DNA from: Brachypterus glaber
Taxonomy: Eukaryota; Arthropoda; Insecta; Coleoptera; Kateretidae
Direction of reading: 5' to 3'
DNA: 64,000 bases
Assembly (NCBI GenBank): GCA_958510825.1
Contig: OY294044.1
Span: 99,238,893 to 99,302,892 of the forward strand
This document shows, piece after piece, positions 12,151-23,262 of the stretch. A program made the position numbers and the translations under genes. The notes under the pieces are model-generated. The model saw only the letters and a program-made list of their open reading frames with translations. It made no database searches and was not told the DNA's origin. Position 1 is the stretch's first letter; every line of letters starts with the position of its first letter.

Positions 12151-12666
12151 TTAAGCTAAAAAAAGGCCCGGGCCGCTCCCAAAAAATCACCATTTTGACC
12201 TCAAATGACCTTGAAATCTCGTTTTCCTGACGTGATGGGGCAAAACTGACCCCGGGATCTGATTCAGGGCGCCAAAATACCTAGGAATACCATGGTCCGG
12301 TCAAATAGTCCTGACTTTTTTTTTTCTAGACCTGTGTTATAATTAATTATACTTAATAAATAAAAAGTTATTTAAAGCTATTTTCTTGGGTTTAATTAGT
12401 AAAAATTGCACAAAGAACTAAACATCAAAAGTGACAGAAATAAATTTTTTATAAAATTTACTCCTACTATGAGAGAAAAAATTATTATTGCTCTAGGTGA
12501 AGAAAATTGATTTCATAGTCTGAAAACATGATAAATAATGGTATGTTCTAAAGCTAGTAGTGAAAAAAAGAAATTATGTTAGTTTTTGTTAGAGAATAAT
12601 AATCATGAAAAAATAATTAACATTTTTATACAACTGAAGCTTTCAATTCATGTCTCTTTTAATATC
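12151..12666. other. Unassigned spacer with GC-rich repeat-like start
   Basis: The first 150 bp is GC-rich and looks like the end of a dispersed repeat. The rest is AT-rich. No gene is recognised. Confidence 0.4.
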
Positions 12667-13035
12667 AGGGCCGGCCTTAGCATTTCGGTACTCTAAAGCA
12701 AGCGCTTGACTTGGGGCCCCAAAAAAAAATATATCATTATTATTTAATATTATTATTATTATTATATTGACGACTAAAAAAAAGATTAACCCCTTGATAA
12801 TCACTTCGGAAAACAGATTTACCCCCCTGATAATTTTTGAAGACTAAAAAAAAACAAAAGGTCCTCGCCTCTGAAAAAAATATACCCCCTGGCTAATAAT
12901 TTTGGAGACTAAAAAATAGGTCCTCACCCCTTGGAAAAAGCTACTACATACATAGCTGATCATTTTAACGACTAAGAAAAGAAAAAAAAACGACCCTCAA
13001 AGGCGCCCCTCTAGGCTGGCACCCTGAATCAGGGG
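12667..13035. mobile_element. hAT-like MITE
   Basis: The ends are CAGGGCCGGCCTTAGC and GCCCCTCTAGGCTGGCACCCTG, an imperfect TIR starting CAGGG as in many hAT elements. Matching 8-bp flanks could not be confirmed, so the superfamily is inferred from the tip only. Confidence 0.55.
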
Positions 13036-13904
13036 GTTCACTTCATTCATACAAAGGTCGGCTCTGTTTATTGTGTATAAAATGTTAAACTAGTTATTTC
13101 CCCGTTAAAATTTCAATAAACTGAAAAAATAGGGCCAAGTCTGAATATTTTATAACGTTTTATAAAATTTAAGTGCTATGAGAATTATCTATTCCCTACT
13201 CATGAGAACCCTTTTACCCAAGTGTAAACATTCTTTTTATCAAAAAAAAACTTTCAGGAATAAACAAACAGTCTCAAGAGGCTAAAGCCTAAAAAAAGGC
13301 AAAATGCACTATTATTTCATCACGTAAAATGCAAATATTATTCGATATTTCAAGTAAAAACGTTCAAGGTTTCTAATAAAAGTCTATGAAAAATTGAAAA
13401 TGTTATTCAAGTCAATTTATAAAGTTTTCACGCGGTAAAGCTCTGTAAATAATAAATTACTAAAACGGCAAAGGATTTAATTGAGTATTCTCAAATTTTG
13501 ACCTAATAAACAGGTTATAATTGACAATTATTTATTCATTTTGAGAATTAAAATTTTATCTCACAACAGAGCCGTGTCGTGATTTTCTTAGGTAAAGCCA
13601 GGTTTATATTAATTTATTTTTTATTTTTATTTTGTTTTACAAGAAAAAATAAAAGAACAAAATTTTAATATTTTTAGCAAGATTTTTAGGTTTACTTCGA
13701 ACCCCGAACTAACATAAGGGCCTAACCCACAAAATTATTATTTTACAGTAGAAGCAAAAATGTGATTATTTGTTTTCCAATTATATTTATACTTAATATC
13801 ATTGACTAAGTATATTCTCCTCTTTAACCAATGTTAATATTAATTATATTAATAATATTTCCTACAGGATGCTTCTTGAAATTTATTTTATTTATTTATT
13901 TATT
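13036..13904. other. Unassigned AT-rich spacer ending in (TTTA)n
   Basis: No gene is recognised. A (TTTA)n microsatellite at about 13884-13909 directly precedes the next foldback. Confidence 0.45.
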
Positions 13905-14233
13905 TATTTGTGATAAACACTCGGAAATGAAGCAAATAAAAACTTTATTGCATTACATAATCATGCCAACGTTTCACCTAATATTTAGGCTTCTTCAGGG
14001 CTAAACAAACAAATTAAACAAAAACATTACATTAACAAACAAAATACACTGACATTTTTCAACAGGAGAATTCTCACTGTAGAACAATTAATTGTCCTAT
14101 TTAATTTGTTTGTTTTAATGCATATTTAATAATTTAGCCCTGAAGAAGCCTAAATATTAGGTGAAACGTTGGCATGATTATGTAATGCAATAAAGTTTTT
14201 ATTTGCTTCATTTCCGAGTGTTTATCACAAATA
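13905..14233. mobile_element. Foldback with CTGAAGA..GAAAC motif
   Basis: Arms of more than 100 bp pair almost perfectly, from TTATTTGTGATAAACACTCGG to its mirror image at 14213-14233. Each arm contains CTGAAGA (plus strand 14140-14146), a short self-complementary segment and GAAAC (14163-14167). That arrangement resembles the conserved core of hammerhead ribozymes carried by Penelope-like elements. A cleavage site and outer stem were not found, so the ribozyme reading is speculative. Confidence 0.7.
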
Positions 14234-15170
14234 AGCCTAAATTAATTATATTTTAATATTAATTGATTGTTTGAATCGTTTTATGTAGATTTGAACAAAA
14301 AAAACTTGAAGTAAGGGCCTAAACAATACCCTTAATTATGAAAAGGGCCTAACCCACACATTTTTATAAGGTTGTTAACGTAGTAGTAGTAGTTAACGGT
14401 ACATATTTGGGTGGGGCAAAAAAAGCAAATTATTAAAAAAGCCTTACCCAGACGTTTATTATAACATTGTTTTTTTTAATAAAATCTTGTCTTTTCTAGT
14501 TTTAAATAGGTTTATAACCTTTTTAATTAAGAATAGCTGACGGTAAATATTTGGGTGGACCCAAGTCCAAACAACTTTTAAAAATGTCCTTCCGTCTGTC
14601 CGTATGTCACGTTTTCCTGTCCGCATGATAATTATAACTTACAAAAGAATAATACAATCGACATCTTTTCAGGAAAAAATATTCTTCGTTGAGACCCGAA
14701 ACCTATTAAAATTGAAAAGAATCCCCTCAAAAATAGGAAAGTTTGGTTGGTTTGGGGGTAAACATATTAAAAAAAAATTAAAAATAGTGAAAAAATATCT
14801 TTATTAAAAGTTAATTGTATCAAATAGAATAAAAAAAGTTATATGGGGATCCACTTAAAAATTAAAAATATCTCAATCAAACTTAATTGGAAAATTTCAC
14901 CAGGAAAAGATAACTTCCAACTGTGAGGAGTATACCATACAATTCGAATTGGGAAAATCTACTGTCAAGCTGGAAAATAGTTAGGAAATTGGTAGAATAA
15001 TTGGGAAATTGATTGGCAGAGTTGAGAAATTGGTAGAGGCAAAGACCTTTTGTTTATTTTTTAGTCTGTAAAATTAGGAACTTTTTTTTTTGTTATCAAA
15101 ATTTTCCGCCAGGGGTTCAGCTTTTTTTCAGAGATGATGTTCTTTTTTTAGTCATCGAAATTTTTCGTTA
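14234..15170. other. Unassigned spacer
   Basis: GGGCCTAACCCACA occurs at about 14345 and also at 13718 on the other side of the foldback. The 67-codon frame at 14604-14807 has no recognisable features. No gene is seen. Confidence 0.4.
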
Positions 15171-15177
15171 GGGGTAA

Positions 15178-15416
15178 GGGAACTTTCAAGTATTACGTAA
15201 CGCAAATTGTATCAAAATGTATACACTTCATACCTTGGTTCTCGCGTTATTCAAGGCTTTAGAGATTTCATATTTTGGCTACCCCCCCTAATATACCCCC
15301 TATTAGGGGGGGTAGCCAAAATATGAAATCCCTATAATCTATAATAACGCGAGAACCGGGGTATGAAGGGTATGAATTTTGGTACAATTTGAGTTGCGTA
15401 ATACTTGAACGTTCCC
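15178..15416. mobile_element. Harbinger-like MITE with TAA target duplication
   Basis: The tip GGGAACTTTCAAGTATTACG is mirrored at the right as CGTAATACTTGAACGTTCCC. The 3-bp direct repeat TAA flanks both sides (15175-15177 and 15417-15419), as expected for PIF/Harbinger insertion. The centre is a C-run/G-run hairpin. No coding capacity. Confidence 0.8.
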
Positions 15417-15589
15417 TAAGGCTTTTTTTCTGCAGAGTAAAAAGTTAATATTTAGTTGAGAAATTTTTGATCTACTGACCCCCGAAAAATCAACCTTCCT
15501 TTGGAAGTGGGGTCTGCCTTACATTTTTCTATTTTAGATGTTTCTATTTGAAGATAAATCTGGTATATGGTTAAATATAAAATTTTATT

Positions 15590-15703
15590 TGCTTTTAAAT
15601 GATGTATCACACGACCCCTTTCCATTAAAAAAAAAAAAATTAGTCGATATCTCAACTGGTTCAGAAGTTAAGAGGGGTGGGTGGTTGACTTTTGGACTGC
15701 ACA
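15590..15703. mobile_element. Right-end fragment of the CAGTGCGG MITE family
   Basis: It matches the right arm of the 1604 and 7821 elements (AAATGATGTATCACACGACC .. GACTTTTGGACTGCACAGTA). The left arm is absent. Confidence 0.7.
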
Positions 15704-15708
15704 GTATA

Positions 15709-15847
15709 TGATAACGCTAAGTCAACTATGGAATCAAATGCATAGTACAGTTTATAACTATAAAAAATATAATTTTTTTAGCACCTAAATAATTAACTTT
15801 ATAAACTGCACTATGTATTGAATTCCACAGTTGACCTAGCGTTATCA
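15709..15847. repeat. Small foldback element
   Basis: TGATAACGCTAAGTCAACTA at the left pairs with TAGCGTTATCA preceded by CAGTTGACC at the right. The arms are about 48 bp. Confidence 0.7.
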
Positions 15848-16379
15848 AATATACGGATAAGCGCTCTATCTCGAGAACGATTAATTCTATAAAATATTGC
15901 CTTTGTCATTTGAAGCAAAGAAAACAAGATATTTAAAAAAAAACGGTATTTGGTACATTTGACCTTGAATATCTTGCGACGCGGAGACGAGATTCTATGA
16001 GACTTTTGAGCTAACTTATAGAATGTCAGAACAAAGATTTATGCAAGTTTATAGCTTGTTATCTTTCATTCCGAGGTTGAATTCCTATTTGACTGGACTA
16101 ATAATGGTCACTAATTATTCTAAGTGCGAATATATTAAAGCCTTTAATTTAACAGCCTCATAATAAAGGGTATTTATTAATATAATATATAATAGAATAC
16201 AAAAGACCTAATCTATATGTATTAGCGTAACAGTAAATACATAAATTATTTGCAGGATGGAATATGGAATTGCCCAATGCTAAATAATAATAGCGTCGCC
16301 TCGAATAATAACACAGCTCTACAAAATAAAACAGATTTTAAGGTACCTCGGTTCTCTTAACGGATTCTAAATCTAACTA
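15848..16379. other. Unassigned spacer
   Basis: No gene or repeat is recognised. Confidence 0.4.
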
Positions 16380-16555
16380 AATTAGTTAGATTAAATGTTT
16401 GTTACTAAAATTTTTCTACTACACATTGTTTTCGATATAATTGATCTCAAACTTGTCGAAATAAACAAATTAATCAGAATTTTGACAAATTACATAATAC
16501 TTTTGAAAATGGGAATCCTAGAGGTTTTGATGTTGCTGAAACCGAACCGGATGTT

Positions 16556-17395
16556 AATAGTAAGTAAGTAAGTAAGTAAGTAATTTATGTGTAGAAAAAT
16601 ACAATAGAAAAGTACATTTATAAATAGCATTATTTTGGAACACGCTAAGCATAGCTTATGCTGTGTTCCAATGTTTTAAATAATATATTATAACAAGTAA
16701 TATGTTAAAGATTTTTTTATAATTATAATATGAAAATTTTTAATATATACTTATTTATTTTATAATTTATTGAATTATTAATATAATTTTTTGTAGTGTT
16801 ATTAAAATTAGTGTAACAGTATTTATTTAAGAGAATCGATAAAGAACATGAATGGAATAAAATATTTTTTAAGGATAAAATTTCTTTGAGTTATTAAGAT
16901 TAGTATTCAAATTAAGTATTAGTATTAAAATTATGAATGTTTTTTTTTAAATATTTGGTTTTTGTTAAGAGGTAAATTACGTAAGCTAGCAGGTAGATTA
17001 TTATAAAACTTAGGTCCAAGAAAATTTAAAAATCTTTGGGAAATGAATTTATTTATTTTTTGGGTTGCAAGGTTATTATTCTGATTTGCTCTGGTATTGT
17101 AATCGTGAGAAATTAATTCAAAATTTTCTTTTTCCGTATGAACAAAAATAACAACTGCTTTTGCATATAAAAGGCGAATATTTAGTAACTGATTTCATCA
17201 TACAGTTTTTCAGTAGGGTATCTTTTTTAATTTTCCTATATGCAATTTTAATGATATAATTTTGAGTTATTTGTAATAATGTTAGGGCATTATCATATAA
17301 TCCCCCAATAATGCCGTACTGCAATATCAGTCCTATAAATGCAAAACTCGCTCTTTGCAAAAAAGTAAAAAATTTAGATACACACGTCATCTTGT
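16556..17395 (-). pseudogene. LINE 3' end, RT C-terminus, with (TTAC)n tail
   Basis: On the minus strand, from about 17395, the frame reads the C-terminal region of a CR1/Jockey-type reverse transcriptase: 'LILQYGIIGG' followed by 'LQITQNYIIKI'. After frame breaks comes a stretch containing YNTR and 'FLGPKFYNNLPASLR'. These are the usual markers downstream of the RT catalytic core. The 3' UTR ends in (TTAC)n at about 16558-16584. The catalytic core and everything upstream are missing (5' truncation), so this is a dead copy. Confidence 0.75.
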
Positions 17396-17532
17396 AGAGA
17401 ATTTACGACTTAACCTCTTAATAACAGTAAATGGTCCCAAAAAAATTAAAATAGTTGTCATCAACAATTAAATTTTAATGTCAATGTGTTGGCATTTGGA
17501 TTTTTTATGTTTGATTGTAAATTGCAAACAAA

Positions 17533-17850
17533 ATGAAACGAAATCTTTTACTTTCCCCTCCGGGTAAAGGAAGAAAAAAGTTAAAACAAAAATCAAAAAG
17601 AAAAAGGCAAAAAGAACAGAACAACAGGAAATGCCAAAGGAGTTTGTAAACGGGGAAAAAAGGTGTCTCTATTAAAGCCCATACCAGTTCTATATGGGCG
17701 AACTTAAAAGGGGAGAAATCCTCGATTAAAAAATTATTAGTAGCACATTATGGGGAAAACTGGCGGGATAATGTTAACCTTAAAATCTACGACAATTTTT
17801 TAAGAAAAAATGATGAAATGGAAGCGGAGGAAGAGACGGATTTAGAATAA
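17533..17850 (+). pseudogene. Broken 106-codon reading frame of unknown origin
   Basis: An ATG at 17533 opens a frame that runs to TAA at 17848-17850, with one internal TAA at codon 39 (17647-17649). The N-terminal part is very rich in Lys and Arg. The C-terminal half contains 'HYGENWRDNVNLKIYDNF' and ends in an acidic tail (EAEEETDLE). An AATAAA polyadenylation-like signal follows at about 17892. I do not recognise the family. It could be a processed pseudogene or a transposon ORF1 remnant; chance is possible. Confidence 0.4.
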
Positions 17851-18900
17851 ATTTCAATGTTTTTTTATTTTTTTAAGTTAGATAGTTATTAATAAAGCAT
17901 TTTTTATTAGTTATGAGTTATAAATGTTTTTGTTTATCTATTTTTTCGATACTTATCAGCTAAATCATTGGCTTGTAAGCTATAGTTTTCTAACATTAGA
18001 TAACCGTTATTCTAACATTAAATTTCTACCTTTAGTATCCAAATTTTTTTATACTAAGTGTTTAATAGATCAATTTTTTATTATAGCCATATTGCTTAGT
18101 CTCTATTGCCATACAAGTTGCAACGTACAACGTGCATAGCATATTATGGGCAAATTCAATGCATGCTTTCTCTTTGACAGCAGTCTTACAAAACTTACTT
18201 ACAAAACTTGCTCTTTGCATTTTTAAAATTAAAATTTACTCTTTTTCCTTAAACTATGATTTTTAAAATTTAATTTACTAAAACTGTGTTCAAAAATGTT
18301 ACTTGTTAAACAAAAAAATCGTTTCAAATACATTTGTAACAGTTTAAAATGGTTTTTTCTAAATATCTCGGAACGTGTTCTTTGTCGAAGAGAGAGTTTT
18401 GCATTTATAGGACTGATATAGACTCGACCAAGGCTTTGTACATCATTTTGAAAACCTTACAGTTTAAGTAGTTTCTAAGTTGGTAAAAAAATAATTTAAA
18501 ATCAAAATGACTGATGGCGTTGAAATAGACAAGGCGATAATGCATTTTCCAAATGGTTTCAGCGACCTCAAATATACTTAATCACTAATTTTCAGCAAAA
18601 AATATTGCAATTTTTAAAAATTTCGACGCCATATTGGACTTTTCAACAACCTCAAAACCATTAGTATACCCATTTTCAAAAATATTGTGTAATTTTTCAG
18701 AATTCTAATTAATTTGTCTATTTTAAAAAGTTTGGGATCATTTATCTCAAAAACGCTTTGTAGTAAAAAAACCTTTAGTTATCAGACTAGTAACTAGGCA
18801 TTAGGTAAAGTCAGAATTAGTTGACAGGATCCAGACACCTTTCCAGCTTTTGACCTATGTAAATTACATTATTATTACTAACACAGGTCAACAAGAATGT

Positions 18901-19557
18901 TTTTTTTTATTTTCTGGCTTAGGTAAGACCTACTGACTGCCAAACAAGCATTTTGTTGTTTCCATCACCAAAAATCTCATTCTTTAACATGACGTGTAGA
19001 ATTTTTAGGTTATGGACATTGGTCTACATCAACATAATCAAAAGAAGCCATTTGATACATTTTTAAAAAGATTATAACAAAAATAAAATTTTGGACTACC
19101 CTAATGGCGCAAATTTTTTTATTTTTTATTTTCTGGCTTAGGTAAGACCCACTGACTGCCAAACAAGCATTTTGTTGTTTCCATCACCAAAAATCTCATT
19201 CTTTAACATGACGTGTAGAATTTTTAGGTTATGGACATTGGTCTACATCAACATAATCAAAAGAAGCCATTTGATACATTTTTAAAAAGATTAAAACAAA
19301 AATAAAATTTTGGACCACCCTAATGGCGCAGATTTTTTTATTTTTTATTTTCTGGCTTAGGTAAGACCCACTGACTGCCAAACAAGCATTTTGTTGTTTC
19401 CATCACCAAAAATCTCATTCTTTAACATGAAGTGTAGAATTTTTAAGTTATGGACATTGGTCTACATTAAAAGAAGCCATTTGATAAATTTTTAAAAAGA
19501 TTAAAACAAAAATAAAATTTTAGACCACCCTAATTGCGCAGATTTTTTTATTTTTAT
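18901..19557. repeat. 219-bp tandem repeat, three copies
   Basis: CTGGCTTAGGTAAGACC recurs at 18914, 19133 and 19352, a spacing of 219 bp each time. Copies 1 and 2 are nearly identical; copy 3 has a short internal deletion. No reading frame. Confidence 0.9.
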
Positions 19558-19825
19558 TTTTCGTTATTTTATTCGAAACCGTATACAAAAATTCAGAATT
19601 TTTTCCTGTTTCTTTTTTCCTGGCCCACCGGGCGGTTATTTAAAATCCTTACGTGATGAACAAAAACGGAAATATATTATAAATCTACATAAACAAATTA
19701 CCCAAAATCAGCTGTCAGATCCAAATCAACTTGTAAACGTTGAAAATTTGTTGGCCTGTGTTTTAAAAGGGAGTTATGTCAAATTTTTGGTTAAATTGAG
19801 TTACAGGTAGTTTTAGATCATAGAT

Positions 19826-20030
19826 AGATAGATAGTTTATTAGTCCTAGAGACACTGCAAAATACAAATTTAAATACAAAGATGTATAAGTCTATGGACA
19901 AAATAATTAGATAATAAAAAAAGACACAATCAATAAATAACAAAAAAAAAATGTATTTATATATCACAAAGTTTAAAAAGTAAAAAAAAAATTATTTTAA
20001 AATAAATATATAAAAAAAGTACAAAAAGAT
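19826..20030 (-). pseudogene. LINE 3' terminus with (CTAT)n tail
   Basis: On the minus strand the segment ends GGACTAATAAACTATC followed by (CTAT)n, the microsatellite-tailed 3' end of a non-LTR retrotransposon. No coding part remains. The next element is inserted directly beside it. Confidence 0.5.
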
Positions 20031-20034
20031 GGTA

Positions 20035-20942
20035 GGGGTGACCGGGGCTAATTGTCGCACTTTTCATTCAAAATCAGTTTTTTCCTTTATTTTTGTATTT
20101 TTTTTAATTGACCTAATGGTAATTTTAGCTGCATGTTTCAGTAACATTATTTAAAGAAAAAACATGGAAAAATTTATAGGGTATTAGAGTTATGTTTTTT
20201 TTTGTGAAGTCTTGAAAATTGCGACAACGTGCCCCATCACGTTGTCGAGGCACTTCGAGTATATTTTTTTGAAGAAATATAAAGGCATTTATAAAAATTA
20301 TAAATAACTAATAAGACATGTGCCTCCCACAAGCTGATTGTTATCTAACTTTTTACTTTTGTGCCAAAATTTCCAACTTTATAATTAAATAATATTTTTT
20401 TGATTTTTTTTTTAATTTAATATAATTTAATAAACGAATTTATTTGCTATTCGACAAAGTTTCACTTTTTTAGACAGTTTTGAATAAAAAAATGCCAAAA
20501 AGGAAATGTTATACCATGAACATATCTCCAGATCATGCGACAACTAGCCCCAAACCAAATGCGACAACTAGCCCCAGTGGCCAATTTTACGTTATGTATC
20601 AAGTACTTTCTAATTAACGAATAAACAATCCTAAATGACAATATCAACAAATAATATACACCTTAAACTATTATTATACATAAAATTCTCTTATCTTAAT
20701 GCTTTAAATCAGTAACAATAAGAAAAAATATTTACCACAAAAAAATTACTGGGCTCTTTAATTTTTACATTTTTTGGTTTATCTGGATGTTCTTTTAATT
20801 TATTGCATTTAAGTTTACAAATGATAAATGGCACTATTGTAACGCAGCGGTTAATCTTGGTTTGGCGCAGAAAAATATTTTAATTTTTAAGATATAAGCA
20901 CTTCGACAACTTAGCCCTGCGACAACTAGCCCCGGTCACCCC
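20035..20942. mobile_element. TIR element, GGGGTGACCGGGGCTA tips, TA duplication
   Basis: GGGGTGACCGGGGCTAATTG is mirrored at the right end as CTAGCCCCGGTCACCCC, and TA flanks each side (20033-20034, 20943-20944). The element is 908 bp. The internal motif GCGACAACTAGCCCC occurs twice near 20540-20575. The small minus-strand frame at 20462-20650 only translates these repeats. Non-autonomous, probably Tc1/mariner-type by its TA target. Confidence 0.85.
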
Positions 20943-20944
20943 TA

Positions 20945-21111
20945 TAGTAATTATCCATTAATATTCTTATTAGTCTTAAAATTAGATTTAAATTCAAAAA
21001 AAGAGTGGGAAATTTTCATAAAAAAAGATGAAAACCCAACCACGAAAAATTTCAATTAATTTCTAATAGAAAGGTGCAGCCTGTTGGAGGCAATGGACGT
21101 TAAGACAACAA
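20945..21111. other. Short spacer
   Basis: AT-rich, with nothing recognised. Confidence 0.4.
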
Positions 21112-21119
21112 CGGCCACA

Positions 21120-21379
21120 CAGGGCCGTAGCGAAGAAGATTTCGTGGGGGGGGGGGAGAAGGTCAAAAATTTCAACTTTTTTCTCCCTACAAAAAAGTTA
21201 ATGACTAAAAAAAAATGTCCCACCCTTTCGTGAATTATGCAACTTTTGTATGAATCTATGAAATATGCAACTTTTTTCTGGTGAAATATGCAAATTTTGT
21301 ATTTTGAATCCATGAAATATGCAACTTTTTAGATTTTAAGATAGGTGGCTGCCCCCATAGCCCCATAGCTACGGCCCTG
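21120..21379. mobile_element. hAT-type MITE with 8-bp target duplication
   Basis: The ends are CAGGGCCGTAGC and GCTACGGCCCTG. The flanks CGGCCACA (21112-21119) and TGGCCACA (21380-21387) match at 7 of 8 positions, as expected of a hAT insertion. A run of ten G lies near the left end. The open frame on the minus strand here is not a gene. Confidence 0.85.
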
Positions 21380-21626
21380 TGGCCACAAACAATATTTTAA
21401 ATAAAAAAATAATTTCTCACTACAGCTACGACCTCAACCTGTAATATTCAGGTTATAATTTATAATCAGTAGTCGTCGGAAACTCAGTTATGACTCATCA
21501 ACGTTGAAAATAAACTCAGAAACATAGGCTTACGGAATAATTTTGCCGAATTATGAGGGAAATTTTTATAAATCGAAACATTTAACGACTAATTTGTTAC
21601 CCACAACAATATACATATTAACTATA

Positions 21627-22068
21627 TTAAATTGAAAGTTTTTGCCCGATTTGTATAATTTAGTTTTGATTTTTGGGGAATAGGTCTTTGGATCTGACTA
21701 ATTGTTATCTAATTTGCTGTGACGTTTCGACGATGGATTTTCGTCGTTTTCGAACAGAGAATTAAAGCCAAAGATTAGTCATTGTCACTAACAATAAACA
21801 CGCACATAAACAAAACATTATTTAAACAAATAAATAACAGTTAAAAATAAAATCAAGACAGTGTACTTTACTATACGCAGGTTATTTATTTGTTTAAATA
21901 ATGTTTTGTTTATGTGCGTGTTTATTGTTAGTGACAATGACTAATCTTTGGCTTTAATTCTCTGTTCGAAAACGACGAAAATCCATCGTCGAAACGTCAC
22001 AGCAAATTAGATAACAATTTTAGTCAGATCCAAAGCCCTATTCCCCAAAAATCAAAACTAAAAAAAAA
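21627..22068. mobile_element. Foldback retroelement with 14-bp target duplication
   Basis: ACATATTAACTATA flanks both sides (21613-21626, 22069-22082) and occurs once in the uninterrupted duplicate near 22830, so the insertion is certain. The arms (about 21660-21835 and 21880-22055) are near-perfect inverted copies containing GACGTTTCGACGATGG. The right end is A-rich (nine A). A 14-bp duplication with an A-rich end suggests target-primed retrotransposition, as by a LINE or Penelope-like element, rather than a cut-and-paste DNA transposon. No coding part. Confidence 0.75.
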
Positions 22069-22092
22069 ACATATTAACTATACATACGTATC

Positions 22093-22224
22093 CTGCAATA
22101 CTACGCTAGAAAGCAGTAACTCCATTTGTCGCATAGCAGCGTTTTCAAAATATTACGTCAGAGTTGACGTGAAAACGTTGCTATGCGACAAATGGAGTTA
22201 CTGCTTTCTAGCGTAGTAGGGCAG
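22093..22224. repeat. Near-perfect hairpin element
   Basis: TACTACGCTAGAAAGCAGTA with the following 30 bp is mirrored at 22160-22220. The flanking sequence becomes a (TA)n run to about 22242. Confidence 0.8.
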
Positions 22225-22345
22225 TATATATATATATATATATAGGTATTTTTCAAAGAAAAAAACTATATTCAATTTTTATCTTTTAAGAGTACGAAAG
22301 TTTTTAATTTTTATTTATCGATAACTTTTTTTCCCACCTTACTTG

Positions 22346-22663
22346 TTTAAATGGATTCATTAAAAAAAAATCAAGATAAAAAGAAATAAAAATATAAATA
22401 TTCAAAACCTCGCGTCAACGCTAGAGTCGACGCGGCTCCTATGCGAGTACTGGAAATTCGCCGAGTACTGTTTATAATACACGTATGTGTTAAAATTGTA
22501 ATCAGCATTTTATTTCCAACAATTGTATATCCGAGAAAACTTCAAGGAATACTCTATTGTTCTTCATGTACTCATCAATAGAGTAAAGTATTTTTCTGTA
22601 AAAAATGCTTTTGTTTGTAATTTAATTTTTTTATGTTATTGATTTCCTTTATGCTAGCCGGCA
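22346..22663. other. Unassigned spacer between duplicated segments
   Basis: It contains a moderately GC-rich patch at about 22405-22460 and nothing recognisable. Confidence 0.4.
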
Positions 22664-22975
22664 ACTTATTATCAGTAGTCGGCGTAAACTCATTTATGAT
22701 TCATAAACGTTAAAAATAAACACAGAAACATAGGCTTACGGAATAATTTTGCCGAATTATAGGGAAATTTTTATAAAGTTCACTAAATCGAAACATTTGA
22801 CGACTAATTTGTTACACACAACAATATTGACTATACATATTAACTATAAATATGTATATATATATTGGTGTTTTTCAAAGAAAAAACCGATATTCGATTT
22901 TTATCTTTTAAGAATACGAAAGTTTTTAATTTTTATTTATCAATTACTTTTTTTCCCACCTTACTCGTACTCGTA
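22664..22975. repeat. Direct duplication, copy 2 (uninterrupted)
   Basis: It matches 21450-22345 with the two insertions absent, and so serves as the empty-site reference. The 78-codon open frame here is AT-rich noise. Confidence 0.75.
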
Positions 22976-23117
22976 CTCGAAATAAAAATGTAAATGTTAA
23001 TTTATTGTAAGTTTGTTCTTTACTATTACAGTACCCTGTCAATATTTGGGACATGGGTTCCTAATATTGTAGGTATGCAATCTTTTTTTAAAAGCAGTTT
23101 ATTTTTTACCCATTAGA
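22976..23117. other. Short spacer
   Basis: Nothing recognised. Confidence 0.4.
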
Positions 23118-23262
23118 ATAATAGTATATTTTTTAATAAAAGGAAAAGTGAAGCTTTTTTTTACTAGTCTGTAGAATTTACGAAAGACGCGAAGCAGTGT
23201 CCGGAAACTACAGACAAGTAAAAAAGCACTTTTCCTCTGAGTGAAGCATACTATTTTTTTCA
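23118..23262. repeat. Foldback with ATAGTATA-like tips
   Basis: GGAAAAGTGAAGC..ACTAGTCTGTAG pairs with CTACAGACAAGT..GCACTTTTCC. The tips resemble those of foldbacks at 25700 and 63040, so the three may be one family. Confidence 0.65.

Larger units (their letters stand above)
16380..18800. mobile_element. Foldback arms split by later insertions
   Basis: About 170 bp at 16380-16555 is repeated inverted at about 18600-18800. The shared text includes AATTAATCAGAATTTTGAC and TTTTGAAAATGGG. The roughly 2 kb between the arms holds a LINE 3' end, a broken reading frame and other sequence, so an older foldback was probably opened by insertions. Confidence 0.6.
21441..22345. repeat. Direct duplication, copy 1 (interrupted)
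   Basis: The stretch from ATCAGTAGTCG to TTTTTTTCCCACCTTACT matches 22664-22968. This copy is broken by a 442-bp foldback at 21627-22068 and a hairpin at 22093-22224. Shared landmarks include ACATAGGCTTACGGAATAAT and ACGAAAGTTTTTAATTTTTA. Confidence 0.75.

Noticed and set aside
21700..22030. Hammerhead ribozyme in the second foldback (GTCGAAACGTCACAGC)
   Set aside because: GAAAC and a short hairpin are present, but the CTGANGA box is missing, so the core is not formed.
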